Origin: Variovorax sp. PBS-H4
GTDB lineage: Bacteria; Pseudomonadota; Gammaproteobacteria; Burkholderiales; Burkholderiaceae_C
NCBI RefSeq assembly: GCF_901827205.1
Contig: NZ_LR594675.1
Location: forward strand, 3,224,001 to 3,288,000
Length of the DNA stretch: 64,000 nt
Direction: 5' to 3'
In this document: positions 17,472-25,694 of the stretch, one piece after another
How the letters are laid out: every line of letters starts with the position of its first letter
How positions within the stretch are numbered: the first letter of the stretch is position 1
Made by a program: the position numbers and the translations under genes
The notes under the pieces: model-generated
Database searches by the model: none
Told to the model about the DNA's origin: nothing
The model's input: the letters and a program-made list of their open reading frames with translations, nothing else

Positions 17472-18506
17472 TCACCGCTTGCCGACCAGCACGCCGAGTC
17501 CGAGCATCTGCAGGAGCCAGCCGACACCGAGGCCGGCGAGCATGGTCGCTGCGACCACGGCGAGCAGGCCCCAGGGGCCCGCATGGGACACGGCGAAGTC
17601 CGTGAACCCGATGCTTTTGCTGACTTCCAGCATGGCGACATTGGCCACGTAGACAGCGAAGGTGTTCCTGCCTATGAATGCGACGAGCCGGCCCAGCACC
17701 CCGGGCCGCCGTGGCGGCGCGCGATCGGCTGCAACGGCACTCATCAGCAGCAACAGGGAGGCGAGCGTGACGGTCAGCGTCAGATACGCCGAGTGTTCGG
17801 CGAACAGCCGGCTCTCTATCGGCGCCGCGAGCAGGAGCAGGACCGCGACGACGCCCAGCCCCGGCTTGCGCGCGAACTCGCCGCGTGCGAGCGCGACGCC
17901 CATCGCCACGTACGGTACCCAGTAGATGAATAGCCGGTCGCCGACGGCGGATATCCATCGGTTCTCGAACAGCCAGTAGCCCGCAGCCACATTCAGCGCG
18001 ACACCCGCCGCGATCACCGGCAAGGTCGGCGCTTCCGCGACCCACCGCCGCAGAAGCGGAAAAAGCAGTGTGAGCTGAAACAGGATCACGAAGTAGTACT
18101 GCCCGGACCACCCGTAACCGCCGAACCATCCGCCGACGATCGTGTGCAGCGGCGTGGTGTCCCAGCGCCCGTCGTAGAACTTCTCGATGTAGAGCAAAGT
18201 CCATGCGACGTAGGCCACGCCCAGTTCGACCAGGCGCTGGCCCAGGTAGGCCAGGTGCGTGCCCGGCTCACGGCGTGCCAGGGCCTTCTCGAGGTAGTAG
18301 GCCCAAAGCCCGATGAACACAGGTACGCCGAAGCGGTACACGTCCTCGAAGGGCAGGCCCGCATGGATGCAGACCACGCCGGCGATCGCGGCTGCCTTCA
18401 GGTAGTCCGCGTGCAGGTCGCGGTGGCCGGCGGCCGCCTCGGCCCGCGAAGGCGGTCCATCGGCGCGAGCAACCGCTTGACGAAGATCGGATTGCCGGCT
18501 TCCCAT
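17472..18506 (-). CDS. Acyltransferase-3 family membrane protein
   Basis: The 344-aa protein has about ten membrane helices and reads like the acyltransferase-3 (OafA/NodX/ExoZ) family: DYLKAAAIAGVVCIHAG with the catalytic-type His near residue 48, RFGVPVFIGLWAYYLEKAL, WSGQYYFVILFQLTLLFPLL and IGRNTFAVYVANVAML. Family members move acetyl or succinyl groups onto polysaccharides or lipids at the inner membrane. It starts 6 bp after the tex stop, so it may be read with tex. The substrate is unknown. Confidence 0.85.
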   Translation of the reverse strand: MGSRQSDLRQAVARADGPPSRAEAAAGHRDLHADYLKAAAIAGVVCIHAGLPFEDVYRFGVPVFIGLWAYYLEKALARREPGTHLAYLGQRLVELGVAYVAWTLLYIEKFYDGRWDTTPLHTIVGGWFGGYGWSGQYYFVILFQLTLLFPLLRRWVAEAPTLPVIAAGVALNVAAGYWLFENRWISAVGDRLFIYWVPYVAMGVALARGEFARKPGLGVVAVLLLLAAPIESRLFAEHSAYLTLTVTLASLLLLMSAVAADRAPPRRPGVLGRLVAFIGRNTFAVYVANVAMLEVSKSIGFTDFAVSHAGPWGLLAVVAATMLAGLGVGWLLQMLGLGVLVGKR

Positions 18507-18512
18507 TGCGTT

Positions 18513-20870
18513 CTAGGACTTTCGCAGGCCCTGCAGCTTGGCGAAGGCGCTGGCCATCTGGCCGCTGGGCTGGGGCGCGTTGTCGCGACGCGGACTTTGG
18601 TGTCCGCGCCCGGCCCCTTCGAAGCGGTTCTCGCGGGGCCCGTCGCGACGGCCAGGCGCCGCATCGAGCTTCATCGACAGGCCGATGCGCTTGCGTGCCA
18701 CGTCCACTTCCATCACCTTGACCTTGACGATGTCGCCGGTCTTGACCACCTCGCGCGCATCGTTGACGAACTTGTGCGAGAGCTGGCTCACGTGGACCAG
18801 GCCGTCCTGGTGCACGCCCAGGTCGACGAAGGCACCGAACTGGGCAACGTTGCTGACCGTCCCTTCGAGCACCATGCCCTCCACGAGGTCCTTGATGTCC
18901 TCGACGCCGTCGTTGAAGCGCGCCACCTTGAAGTCAGGACGCGGATCGCGGCCCGGCTTCTCGAGCTCGCCGAGGATGTCCTTCACTGTGATCACGCCGA
19001 ACTTCTCGTTGGCGAAGAGCTCGGGCTTGAGGGTCTTGAGCATCTCGGCACGGCCCATCAGCGCGTCGATGGGTTTGCCCGTTTTCTCGATCATCTGCTC
19101 CACGACCGGGTAGGTCTCCGGGTGCACGCCCGTCATGTCCAGCGGATTGGTGCCGCCACGGATGCGCAGGAAGCCCGCGCTCTGCTCGAAGGTCTTGCCG
19201 CCGAAACCCGTGACTTCCAGCAGTTGCTTGCGCGTAGAGAAGGCGCCATTGGCCTCGCGCCATCGCACGACGGCCTTGGCGACGGCCGCGGACAGGCCCG
19301 AGACGCGCGACAGCAGCGGCACGCTCGCGGTGTTGAGGTCCACGCCCACGGAGTTCACGCAATCTTCGACCACGGCATTCAAGGTACGCGCCAGTTCGCT
19401 CTGGTTCACATCATGCTGGTATTGGCCGACGCCGATGGATTTCGGATCGATCTTCACCAGCTCGGCCAAGGGATCCTGCAGCCGCCGCGCGATGCTGGCG
19501 GCGCCACGAAGGCTGACATCGATGTCAGGCATTTCCTGCGAAGCGAACTCACTGGCGGAATAAACCGAGGCGCCCGCCTCGCTCACCACCACCTTCTCGA
19601 CCTTCAGCGGCGGCGCGCCGGCCTGCTCGGCCATCTTCGCGAGCAGCTTGATGAGGTCGGCTGCCAGCTTGTCGGTTTCGCGGCTGGCGGTCCCGTTGCC
19701 GATGGCAATCAGGTTGACGCCGTGCTTCGCGCACAGCTTGCCCAGCGTGTGCAGCGAGCCCTCCCAGTCGCGCCGCGGTTCGTGTGGGAACACAGTCGCG
19801 GTGTCGACCAGCTTGCCGGTCGCATCGACCACCGCGACCTTCACGCCGGTGCGGATGCCGGGGTCCAGGCCCATGGCAACGCGAGGCCCGGCCGGAGCGG
19901 CCAGCAGCAGATCGCGCAGGTTGTCCGCGAAGACCTTGATGGCGACCTTCTCGGCCTCCTCGCGCAGCCGCGAGAACAAGTCACGCTCGGTCGAGAGAGA
20001 GAGCTTCACGCGCCACGTCCAGGCCACGCACTTGCGGATCAGGTCATCTGCGGCGCGGCCTGCGTGGCTCCAGCCGAGGTGCAGCGCAATCTTGCCTTCC
20101 GCAATCGAGGGCTTGCCCGGCTCGGGTTCGACGGGCAGCACCAGCTTGGCGTCGAGGATGTCGAGCGCGCGGCCGCGGAACACTGCCAGCGCACGATGCG
20201 ACGGCACGCGGCCGATCGGCTCGTCGTAGTCGAAGTAGTCGCGGAACTTGGCGACATCGGCGTTGTTTTCGTCCTTGCCCGCCATCAGGCTCGCCTTGAA
20301 CAGGCCTTCGGCCCACAGCCATTCGCGCAGCCGCTGCACCAGCACCGCGTCTTCGGCCCAGCGCTCGGAGAGGATGTCGCGCACGCCGTCGAGCACCAGC
20401 GGCACGGTCGAGAAATCAAGTCCGTCCGCGGCGGGCTTGACGAAGGCCGCGGCTTCCTCGGCCGGGTTCAGGGTCGGGTCGGCGAAGAGCTTGTCGGCCA
20501 GCGGCTCGATGCCCGCCTCGCGCGCCATCTGGCCCTTGGTGCGGCGCTTGGGCTTGTAGGGGAGGTAGAGGTCTTCCAGCTCCTGCTTGGTGGGCGCTGC
20601 ATCGATGGCAGCGCGCAATTCGGCCGTCAGCTTGCCCTGCTCCTCGATGCTCTTCAGCACCGCCGTGCGGCGCTCCTCGAGCTCGCGCAGGTAGGCGAGG
20701 CGTGCCTCGAGTTCGCGCAGCTGAATGTCGTCGAGGCCATCCGTCGCTTCCTTGCGGTAGCGGGCGATGAAGGGCACGGTGGCGCCCCCGTCGAGCAGCT
20801 CGACGGCGGCCTTCACCTGGTGCTCGCCGACCTTGATCTCGGCGGCAAGCTGGCGAATGATTTTCTGCAT
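18513..20870 (-). CDS. tex: Tex, RNA-binding transcriptional accessory protein
   Basis: The 785-aa cytoplasmic protein matches Tex in length and domain order: N-terminal helical region (IIRQLAAEIKVGEHQVKAAVELLDGG, VPFIARYRKEATDGLDD), a YqgF/RNase H-like fold (MGLDPGIRTGVKVAVVD), helix-hairpin-helix motifs (DLNTASVPLLSRVSGLSAAVAKAVV) and a C-terminal S1 RNA-binding domain (GTVSNVAQFGAFVDLGVHQDGLVHVSQL). Tex affects transcription and, in several pathogens, virulence gene expression. I chose the ATG at 20870 (MQKIIRQLA); the frame continues upstream without support. Confidence 0.95.
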   Translation of the reverse strand: MQKIIRQLAAEIKVGEHQVKAAVELLDGGATVPFIARYRKEATDGLDDIQLRELEARLAYLRELEERRTAVLKSIEEQGKLTAELRAAIDAAPTKQELEDLYLPYKPKRRTKGQMAREAGIEPLADKLFADPTLNPAEEAAAFVKPAADGLDFSTVPLVLDGVRDILSERWAEDAVLVQRLREWLWAEGLFKASLMAGKDENNADVAKFRDYFDYDEPIGRVPSHRALAVFRGRALDILDAKLVLPVEPEPGKPSIAEGKIALHLGWSHAGRAADDLIRKCVAWTWRVKLSLSTERDLFSRLREEAEKVAIKVFADNLRDLLLAAPAGPRVAMGLDPGIRTGVKVAVVDATGKLVDTATVFPHEPRRDWEGSLHTLGKLCAKHGVNLIAIGNGTASRETDKLAADLIKLLAKMAEQAGAPPLKVEKVVVSEAGASVYSASEFASQEMPDIDVSLRGAASIARRLQDPLAELVKIDPKSIGVGQYQHDVNQSELARTLNAVVEDCVNSVGVDLNTASVPLLSRVSGLSAAVAKAVVRWREANGAFSTRKQLLEVTGFGGKTFEQSAGFLRIRGGTNPLDMTGVHPETYPVVEQMIEKTGKPIDALMGRAEMLKTLKPELFANEKFGVITVKDILGELEKPGRDPRPDFKVARFNDGVEDIKDLVEGMVLEGTVSNVAQFGAFVDLGVHQDGLVHVSQLSHKFVNDAREVVKTGDIVKVKVMEVDVARKRIGLSMKLDAAPGRRDGPRENRFEGAGRGHQSPRRDNAPQPSGQMASAFAKLQGLRKS

Positions 20871-20965
20871 GTCTGGGGAGAGGTTCGCTGCGGACGCCGC
20901 GCGGGCGCCGGTCGGGTGGCGAGATGAAGAGAAACGAAGCCGGCAAGTTTGCCATAGCGGGCGGA

Positions 20966-20981
20966 GCGCTCGCGCGAGCGC
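20966..20981. other. Perfect palindrome GCGCTCGCGCGAGCGC upstream of tex
   Basis: A 16-bp perfect palindrome lies in the 164-bp gap between the LysR gene (ending 21035) and tex (starting 20870), both on the minus strand. It could be a hairpin ending the LysR transcript or an operator for tex. No T-tract follows on either strand. A near-perfect dyad GCAACAA-CGC-TTGTTGT lies 15 bp to its right. Confidence 0.35.
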
Positions 20982-21034
20982 CCTGCGAAGATTTGCAACA
21001 ACGCTTGTTGTGCGCGATGCCTGTAGCGTCCTCT

Positions 21035-21949
21035 CTACGCGGCGCACGCACGCTGCGCAGATGCGGATGCCAGCGGCGTCAATTCGTCCAGGATCGCCCG
21101 TACCCGTGCCGGCACCATCCGGTTGGCGGGCATGACTGCGTGGATCGGCGTACTCGGAGGCCGGCAGTTCGGCAGCAGCTCGATCAAGGTGCCCGCATCC
21201 AGCTGGCGGTTCACCATATAGTCGGGCAGCTGCGCGATGCCGAGCCCGAGCTCGGCAGCTTGGGCCATGGCCTCGCCATCGGAGAACCGGAAATGCGCCA
21301 CGGCGCGGAAGTCACGCTGGCGCCGGCCTTCGCGAAAGTGCCACACCTGGTCGCGGCCGCTCGTCGGCATGCGGAACAAGATGGCCCGGTGTCCAGCCAG
21401 GGCCGACACATCCTCCGGACGCCCCTGCGCATCGAGATAGGCAGGCGCTGCGCACAAGACCCAGTCCTGGCTCGCGATGCGCCTTGCCACCAGCCGTGAG
21501 TCCGACATGGCACCGATCCGGATCGCCAGGTCCACGCCCTCCTCGACCAGGTCGACGAAAGCGTCCGACAGCCGCACATCCAGACGCAATTCAGGGTGCT
21601 TGGCCGCGAGTTGGATGATGGCGGGCATCACGCGCTCGCGACCGAAGACCACCGGCAGATCCACTCGCAGGGTCCCGCATGGCCTGGTCAGCGTGCCAAG
21701 TGCCTCGGCCTGGAGCTCTTCGATTTCGGAGATGACCCGCTGGCATCGGTCGAACAGCCGCTCGCCATCGGAAGTCAGCGTCACGCGCCGCGTGGTGCGA
21801 TGAAAAAGCCGCAGCCGCAGCGTCGATTCAAGCCGGGCGACCGCCTTGGCGACCGTCGACGGTGTGGTCCCGAGCTCTCGCGCCGCGGCGGCAAACGAAC
21901 CGTGCTTGACGGTCTCGGTGAATGTCAGAAGCCACTCCATTCCCAGCAT
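21035..21949 (-). CDS. LysR-family regulator divergent from oxygenase cassette
   Basis: The 304-aa LysR protein has an N-terminal helix-turn-helix (FTETVKHGSFAAAARELGTTPSTVAKAVARLESTL) and the co-inducer domain, with the CrgA/DhcR-like wording RLFHRTTRRVTLTSDGE and PNRMVPARVRAILDEL near the end. The ATG at 21949 follows a GGGAGG ribosome site by 7 bp. It is divergent from the two oxygenase genes and MFS gene (from 22109), so it probably controls them; this is inferred from position and from the dyad at 22064. Confidence 0.9.
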   Translation of the reverse strand: MLGMEWLLTFTETVKHGSFAAAARELGTTPSTVAKAVARLESTLRLRLFHRTTRRVTLTSDGERLFDRCQRVISEIEELQAEALGTLTRPCGTLRVDLPVVFGRERVMPAIIQLAAKHPELRLDVRLSDAFVDLVEEGVDLAIRIGAMSDSRLVARRIASQDWVLCAAPAYLDAQGRPEDVSALAGHRAILFRMPTSGRDQVWHFREGRRQRDFRAVAHFRFSDGEAMAQAAELGLGIAQLPDYMVNRQLDAGTLIELLPNCRPPSTPIHAVMPANRMVPARVRAILDELTPLASASAQRACAA

Positions 21950-22063
21950 TTCAATCCTCCCCTATTGCAGAAATTTGTTCCTCAGTGTCATGCCTGAGAC
22001 GCGCATTCTCAATCAGGGTTGACGAGCGCAAACTGCCGGCCTTCAGCGCACGCGAGGTCAGTC

Positions 22064-22079
22064 TTTGCGGGCTCGCAAA
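22064..22079. promoter_or_regulatory. Candidate LysR operator (TTTGC-N6-GCAAA)
   Basis: TTTGC-GGGCTC-GCAAA is a perfect dyad (in fact TTTGCG-N4-CGCAAA) in the 159-bp region between the LysR gene and the first oxygenase gene. It contains a T-N11-A core. It lies 30 bp upstream of the oxygenase ATG, a position where bound protein could repress or modulate transcription. Confidence 0.4.
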
Positions 22080-22108
22080 CATCACGGCAAATCAGGGAGG
22101 CCTCCTAC

Positions 22109-22921
22109 ATGAACACGTTCATCGATGATGAGCAGGATTCGAAGCTCGTCCTGTCGGCGACGCGCGGCGAGCTCAGCGCCCAGGCGCTCGTCGCGCTGGC
22201 CCGCGGCGCGGCCATGGTGCTGCACATTCGCAGGTTCGTCGATCCTTCCACCTGCGCGCTGCTGGCCCAGCGTGCCGAGCACCTGGGCTATTCGTCCTAC
22301 CTCAACGTTCCGAGCGTACGGCGCATCGGCATGGCGTACTACGAGACCGAAGGCAAGCCCGATCTGATCGACAGCTACTTCGACTCGGCATCGCAGCATC
22401 TGTCCGACTTCAGGCGCGCCTGCGCGCCCTTCTGCTCGCCGATCGACACCTTGCGCTGCACGCTTGACGAAATCTGGCCATGCGGCGCACGCCTTCAGTC
22501 GCTGGGGGGCCGCAAGATGTTCGTCGGCCTCTCGCGCAGCGTCGAGCCCGGCGCCACATTCCTGGCGCACCACGACATCTTCTCGGAAGACGCGCCTGGA
22601 CAGCCCGAGGCCACCAGCCTGAGTGCCCAGTTCGGCGCCAACATCTACCTCCAGATGCCCGGCGCCGGTGGTTCGTTGCTGATGTGGAAGGACGAGATCG
22701 CACCCGCAACATTCAACAAGATGCGCGGCGATCACTACGGCATCCCCATCGATCGATTGGGTCCACCGGATGTCAGGGTGCGGCCCGCTCCGGGCGACCT
22801 GCTCATCTTCAACGCCCGAAAGATGCACGCCGTTTCACCCGGCACCGGGCGCAGCCGCCTTGCCTTGTCTTGCTTCGTCGGCTATCGCGGCGAGTCCAAC
22901 CCCCTGAGCTTCTGGAGCTAG
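22109..22921 (+). CDS. Fe(II)/2-oxoglutarate-type oxygenase, paralog A
   Basis: The 270-aa protein has the ligand pattern of jelly-roll Fe(II)/2-oxoglutarate oxygenases: H154-H-D156 (in FLAHHDIFSED), distal H240 in KMHAVSPGTGRSR and R250 to bind 2-oxoglutarate. Strands such as GANIYLQMPGAGGSLLMW and GDLLIFNARK resemble prolyl-4-hydroxylase-like domains. The ATG at 22109 follows AGGGAGG by 8 bp. The next gene, 6 bp after the stop, encodes a paralog with the same layout, and both end in an F-W-S tail. No biosynthetic core enzyme is nearby, so the substrate is unknown. Confidence 0.85.
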   Translation: MNTFIDDEQDSKLVLSATRGELSAQALVALARGAAMVLHIRRFVDPSTCALLAQRAEHLGYSSYLNVPSVRRIGMAYYETEGKPDLIDSYFDSASQHLSDFRRACAPFCSPIDTLRCTLDEIWPCGARLQSLGGRKMFVGLSRSVEPGATFLAHHDIFSEDAPGQPEATSLSAQFGANIYLQMPGAGGSLLMWKDEIAPATFNKMRGDHYGIPIDRLGPPDVRVRPAPGDLLIFNARKMHAVSPGTGRSRLALSCFVGYRGESNPLSFWS

Positions 22922-22927
22922 AACACC

Positions 22928-23734
22928 ATGTCCAACAACGTCATTGAAGAAAAGCCGCGCGACCTGCTCACGTTCCCCGATGGACTGAGCCATCAGGCGC
23001 TGCAGGCACTCACGCGTCATGAAGCCCTGATCGTGCGCATACCTGGCTTCATATCCGCCGGCGTGTGCCACTTGATCGCGCGCGGCCTTCTGCGCCAGGG
23101 CTACGACGACTATCTCAATGCGCCCGCCGTCGGTCGGATCGGAATGTCCTTCTTCGAGACCGGCGGCAAGGCAGAGCTCATCGACCAATACTTCGCCACC
23201 GCGCTTCCCAACATCCGACTTTTGCGCAATGCGTGCGCGCCCTACCAGTGTCCCATCGACGTCTTCCGGTGCATGGTTGACGAGCTATGGCCCGCGGGCG
23301 CGAGTCTCCAAAGCCTTTCGGGGCGCAAGATGTTCGTCGGCCTGTCGCGCAACATGCGGCCTGGCGCGCCGCTGCTCGCACACCATGACCGCTTTGCGCG
23401 GCTGGCGCCCCATGACCCCGAGGCCAACGACCTCCTGATGCAGATAGCCGCGAATATCTATGTCAATGTGCCGCAGTACGGCGGCGAGCTCATGACTTGG
23501 CGCGAAGAGCTCACCGACGCCGAGTTCCTGCGTCGGCGCGGCGACAAATACGGCATGGACCTCGAGCCGCTGGGTCCGCCCGACATCGTCGTCAAGCCGC
23601 ACATCGGCGACTTGATTCTCTTCAACGCGCGCAAGCTGCACGCGGTAGCGCCTGGCGCCGGCTCCGACCGGCTGACCCTGTCTTCGTTTCTCGGCTTCCG
23701 TGGCGATGCACAGCCGCTGACCTTCTGGAGCTGA
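22928..23734 (+). CDS. Fe(II)/2-oxoglutarate-type oxygenase, paralog B
   Basis: The 268-aa protein is a clear paralog of its upstream neighbour, sharing GYDDYLN/GYSSYLN, GRKMFVGLSR, the H152-H-D154 iron motif in LAHHDRF, the distal H238 in KLHAVAPGAG, R248, and the C-terminal FWS. All proposed ligands are intact in both copies, so neither looks decayed. It is co-transcribed with copy A and the MFS gene that starts 6 bp later. Two active oxygenases side by side suggest sequential hydroxylations or two related substrates; that is inference. Confidence 0.85.
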   Translation: MSNNVIEEKPRDLLTFPDGLSHQALQALTRHEALIVRIPGFISAGVCHLIARGLLRQGYDDYLNAPAVGRIGMSFFETGGKAELIDQYFATALPNIRLLRNACAPYQCPIDVFRCMVDELWPAGASLQSLSGRKMFVGLSRNMRPGAPLLAHHDRFARLAPHDPEANDLLMQIAANIYVNVPQYGGELMTWREELTDAEFLRRRGDKYGMDLEPLGPPDIVVKPHIGDLILFNARKLHAVAPGAGSDRLTLSSFLGFRGDAQPLTFWS

Positions 23735-23740
23735 CGACCG

Positions 23741-24976
23741 ATGACGCCACTGACCAGCGGCCGGGCATTCGTCGTCTTCGCCGTTTTCGCACTGGGCTAC
23801 TTTCTCTCGTCATTGGTGCGCGGCGTCACCGCGACACTGGCGCCGGCGCTGACCCAGGAGTTCGCGCTTTCGTCGAGCCAGCTCGGACTGCTCGGCGGCG
23901 CCTACTTCCTCGGCTTCGCAATGCTTCAACTGCCGTTGGGCAACTGGCTCGATCGCGTCGGGCCCCGGCGCGTGTTGAGCTTCTCTCTGGCGGCGGCGTC
24001 GCTCAGCTGCGTCGCCTTTGCCATGGCGGACGGCTTCGTGTCGTTGCTGCTGGCGCGCTTCATCTGCGGCGTGGGCGTGAGCGCGTGCCTGATTGCACCG
24101 CTTACCGGAGCGCGCTTGTGGTTGCAGGGCAGCCAGCAACAAAGCGCCAACGCATGGATGCTGATGGTGGGCTCCCTGGGTCTGCTGACTGCCACGCTGC
24201 CGGTGCAATGGGCCCTGCCCGTCTACGGCTGGCGATCGCTGTTCCTGGTGCTCGCCCTCTTCTTTGCATTGACGGTGCTCGGGACGGCGCGCCAGGTGCC
24301 TGCGATACAGAGTGCATCGGCACCCTCGAGGGGCAGCAGCCTCTTTGCGAGCTACGCGCCCATCTTCGCGAACCGTTATTTCCGCCGCATGGCCTGGGTC
24401 GGATTCGTCAATTACGGCATCCTGGTGGCGGTCCAGACTCTTTGGGCCGGCCCATGGATGACCGCGGTCGCCGGCTATTCCGCCGCCGAGGCAGCACGCG
24501 GCCTGTTCGCGATGAACCTGACGATGCTCTTCGTGTTCTGGTTCTGGGGGATGGCCAACCCGCGTCTCCATCGAGCGGGCTTTGTTGCCGAACGCATCAT
24601 CCTGCGGGGCCTGCCGTTCGGCTTCATCGCGCTCGCCGCCATTGCCTGGCTCGGACCGCGCGCAGGCTGGGAGGCATTTGCCATCTACTGCGCGATGTCG
24701 AGCGTTCTCGCGCTGACGCATCCTGCGATCGGCATGAGCTTTGCCGCACACGAAGCCGGACGCGCCATCTCGGCGTTCAACCTGCTGCTGTTCGCCGGTG
24801 TCTTCACGACCCAGTGGTGCGTCGGCGCGGCGCTGGACCGGCTCCAGGCGGCGCATTGGCAGGTCGTCGACGCCTACCGCGCCGTGTTCGGTCTGCTGGC
24901 GTTGGCCTGCGGCCTGAGCTATCTCTGGCTGCTGCAAGGCAGCACCGAGAACCGGCAAATGGCCGCCAAGGCCTGA
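23741..24976 (+). CDS. MFS transporter of the oxygenase cassette
   Basis: The 411-aa protein has 12 predicted membrane helices and the MFS signature between helices 2 and 3 (GNWLDRVGPRRVLS). The N-terminal half reads GYFLSSLVRGVTATLAPALTQEF, typical of small-organic-acid or metabolite carriers. It follows oxygenase B by 6 bp and ends the operon. It may import the oxygenase substrate or export the product. The next gene is 157 bp away and appears to have its own promoter. Confidence 0.88.
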   Translation: MTPLTSGRAFVVFAVFALGYFLSSLVRGVTATLAPALTQEFALSSSQLGLLGGAYFLGFAMLQLPLGNWLDRVGPRRVLSFSLAAASLSCVAFAMADGFVSLLLARFICGVGVSACLIAPLTGARLWLQGSQQQSANAWMLMVGSLGLLTATLPVQWALPVYGWRSLFLVLALFFALTVLGTARQVPAIQSASAPSRGSSLFASYAPIFANRYFRRMAWVGFVNYGILVAVQTLWAGPWMTAVAGYSAAEAARGLFAMNLTMLFVFWFWGMANPRLHRAGFVAERIILRGLPFGFIALAAIAWLGPRAGWEAFAIYCAMSSVLALTHPAIGMSFAAHEAGRAISAFNLLLFAGVFTTQWCVGAALDRLQAAHWQVVDAYRAVFGLLALACGLSYLWLLQGSTENRQMAAKA

Positions 24977-25086
24977 GGCCCGCCGACTTTCAGGAAAGAG
25001 CCCGCAATGCCAGAAGCTTGAACGCCCGATCCAAGCGATGCCGCTTTCAATCAGATGGCCGGGCGCACGGTGATGCACAATTTTCA

Positions 25087-25122
25087 CCCGGGTAGATTGC
25101 AAGATACCTTTTGCCCCGGGTA
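25087..25122. repeat. Direct repeat CCCGGGTA over DUF2239 promoter
   Basis: CCCGGGTA occurs at 25087-25094 and 25115-25122, 28 bp apart. The first copy is upstream of the proposed -35 and the second abuts the proposed -10. Each core is itself a CCCGGG palindrome. The placement is that of paired operator sites. Confidence 0.4.
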
Positions 25123-25126
25123 TTAT
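25097..25126 (+). promoter_or_regulatory. Sigma-70-like promoter giving a leaderless or near-leaderless mRNA
   Basis: TTGCAA (25097-25102) and TATTAT (25121-25126) are separated by 18 bp. A start about 7 bases after the -10 would fall at 25133-25134, on the ATG of the DUF2239 gene. There is no Shine-Dalgarno between the -10 and the ATG, which fits a leaderless transcript. Confidence 0.5.
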
Positions 25127-25133
25127 TCGCGGC

Positions 25134-25694
25134 ATGTCCTCTGTTCCCGATCCCAGCCTTACCGCCTTTGCCGGATTCGAGCGTATCGCCGCCGGTCCGA
25201 GCGCCGAAGTCATTGCCCGATTGCGGGCTCGCACCGACGCGCAGCCGGTCTTCGTCTTCGACGACAGCACCGGTGAGCGTATCGATCTCGACCTGCGCGA
25301 AGGCATGTCCCCAGCGCCAGAAGGCGTCGCTGACGAGCAAGCCACCCGCGGCGTGGGCCGCCCCAAGCTCGGCGTGGTCGCACGCGAGGTCACGCTGCTG
25401 CCCCGCCATTGGGACTGGCTCAGCCGCCAGCCCGGAGGCGCCTCGGTTGCGCTGCGCCGGCTGATCGACGAAGCGCGCCGCGTCCATGCCGACCGCGATG
25501 CGCAGCGTGCCTCGCGCGAGGCAGCCTACCGCTTCATGAGCGCCATCGCGGGGGACCTGCCGGGCTTCGAGGAAGCGGCGCGCGCCTTGTTCGCCGGCGA
25601 AGGCACGCGCTTCGCGCAGCTCGTGTCGGCATGGCCTGAAGACGTGCGCGGGTACTTGCAGCAGCTGGCCGCCACGTCCTGGGGCGGCCAATGA
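25134..25694 (+). CDS. DUF2239 family protein
   Basis: The 186-aa soluble protein matches the DUF2239 family by its blocks PVFVFDDSTGERIDLDLREG, GRPKLGVVAREVTLLPRHWDWLSRQPGGASVALRRLIDEAR and YRFMSAIAGDLPGFEEAARALFAG. The function of the family is not established. The central block (VTLLPRHWDWL...ASVALRRLIDEA) looks like a short DNA-binding ribbon-helix-helix-type segment, so autoregulation through the CCCGGGTA repeats is possible but unproven. Its stop overlaps the ATG of a MATE exporter (ATGA), so the two are translated together. Confidence 0.85.
   Translation: MSSVPDPSLTAFAGFERIAAGPSAEVIARLRARTDAQPVFVFDDSTGERIDLDLREGMSPAPEGVADEQATRGVGRPKLGVVAREVTLLPRHWDWLSRQPGGASVALRRLIDEARRVHADRDAQRASREAAYRFMSAIAGDLPGFEEAARALFAGEGTRFAQLVSAWPEDVRGYLQQLAATSWGGQ

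Noticed and set aside
18144..20927. Very long plus-strand open frame antisense to tex
   Set aside because: The reading frame lies wholly opposite tex, has the low-complexity composition of a GC-rich shadow frame (His/Gln/Arg-rich), and shows no recognisable domain.
20966..20981. Intrinsic terminator at the palindrome before tex
   Set aside because: No T-tract on either strand; kept only as a palindrome.
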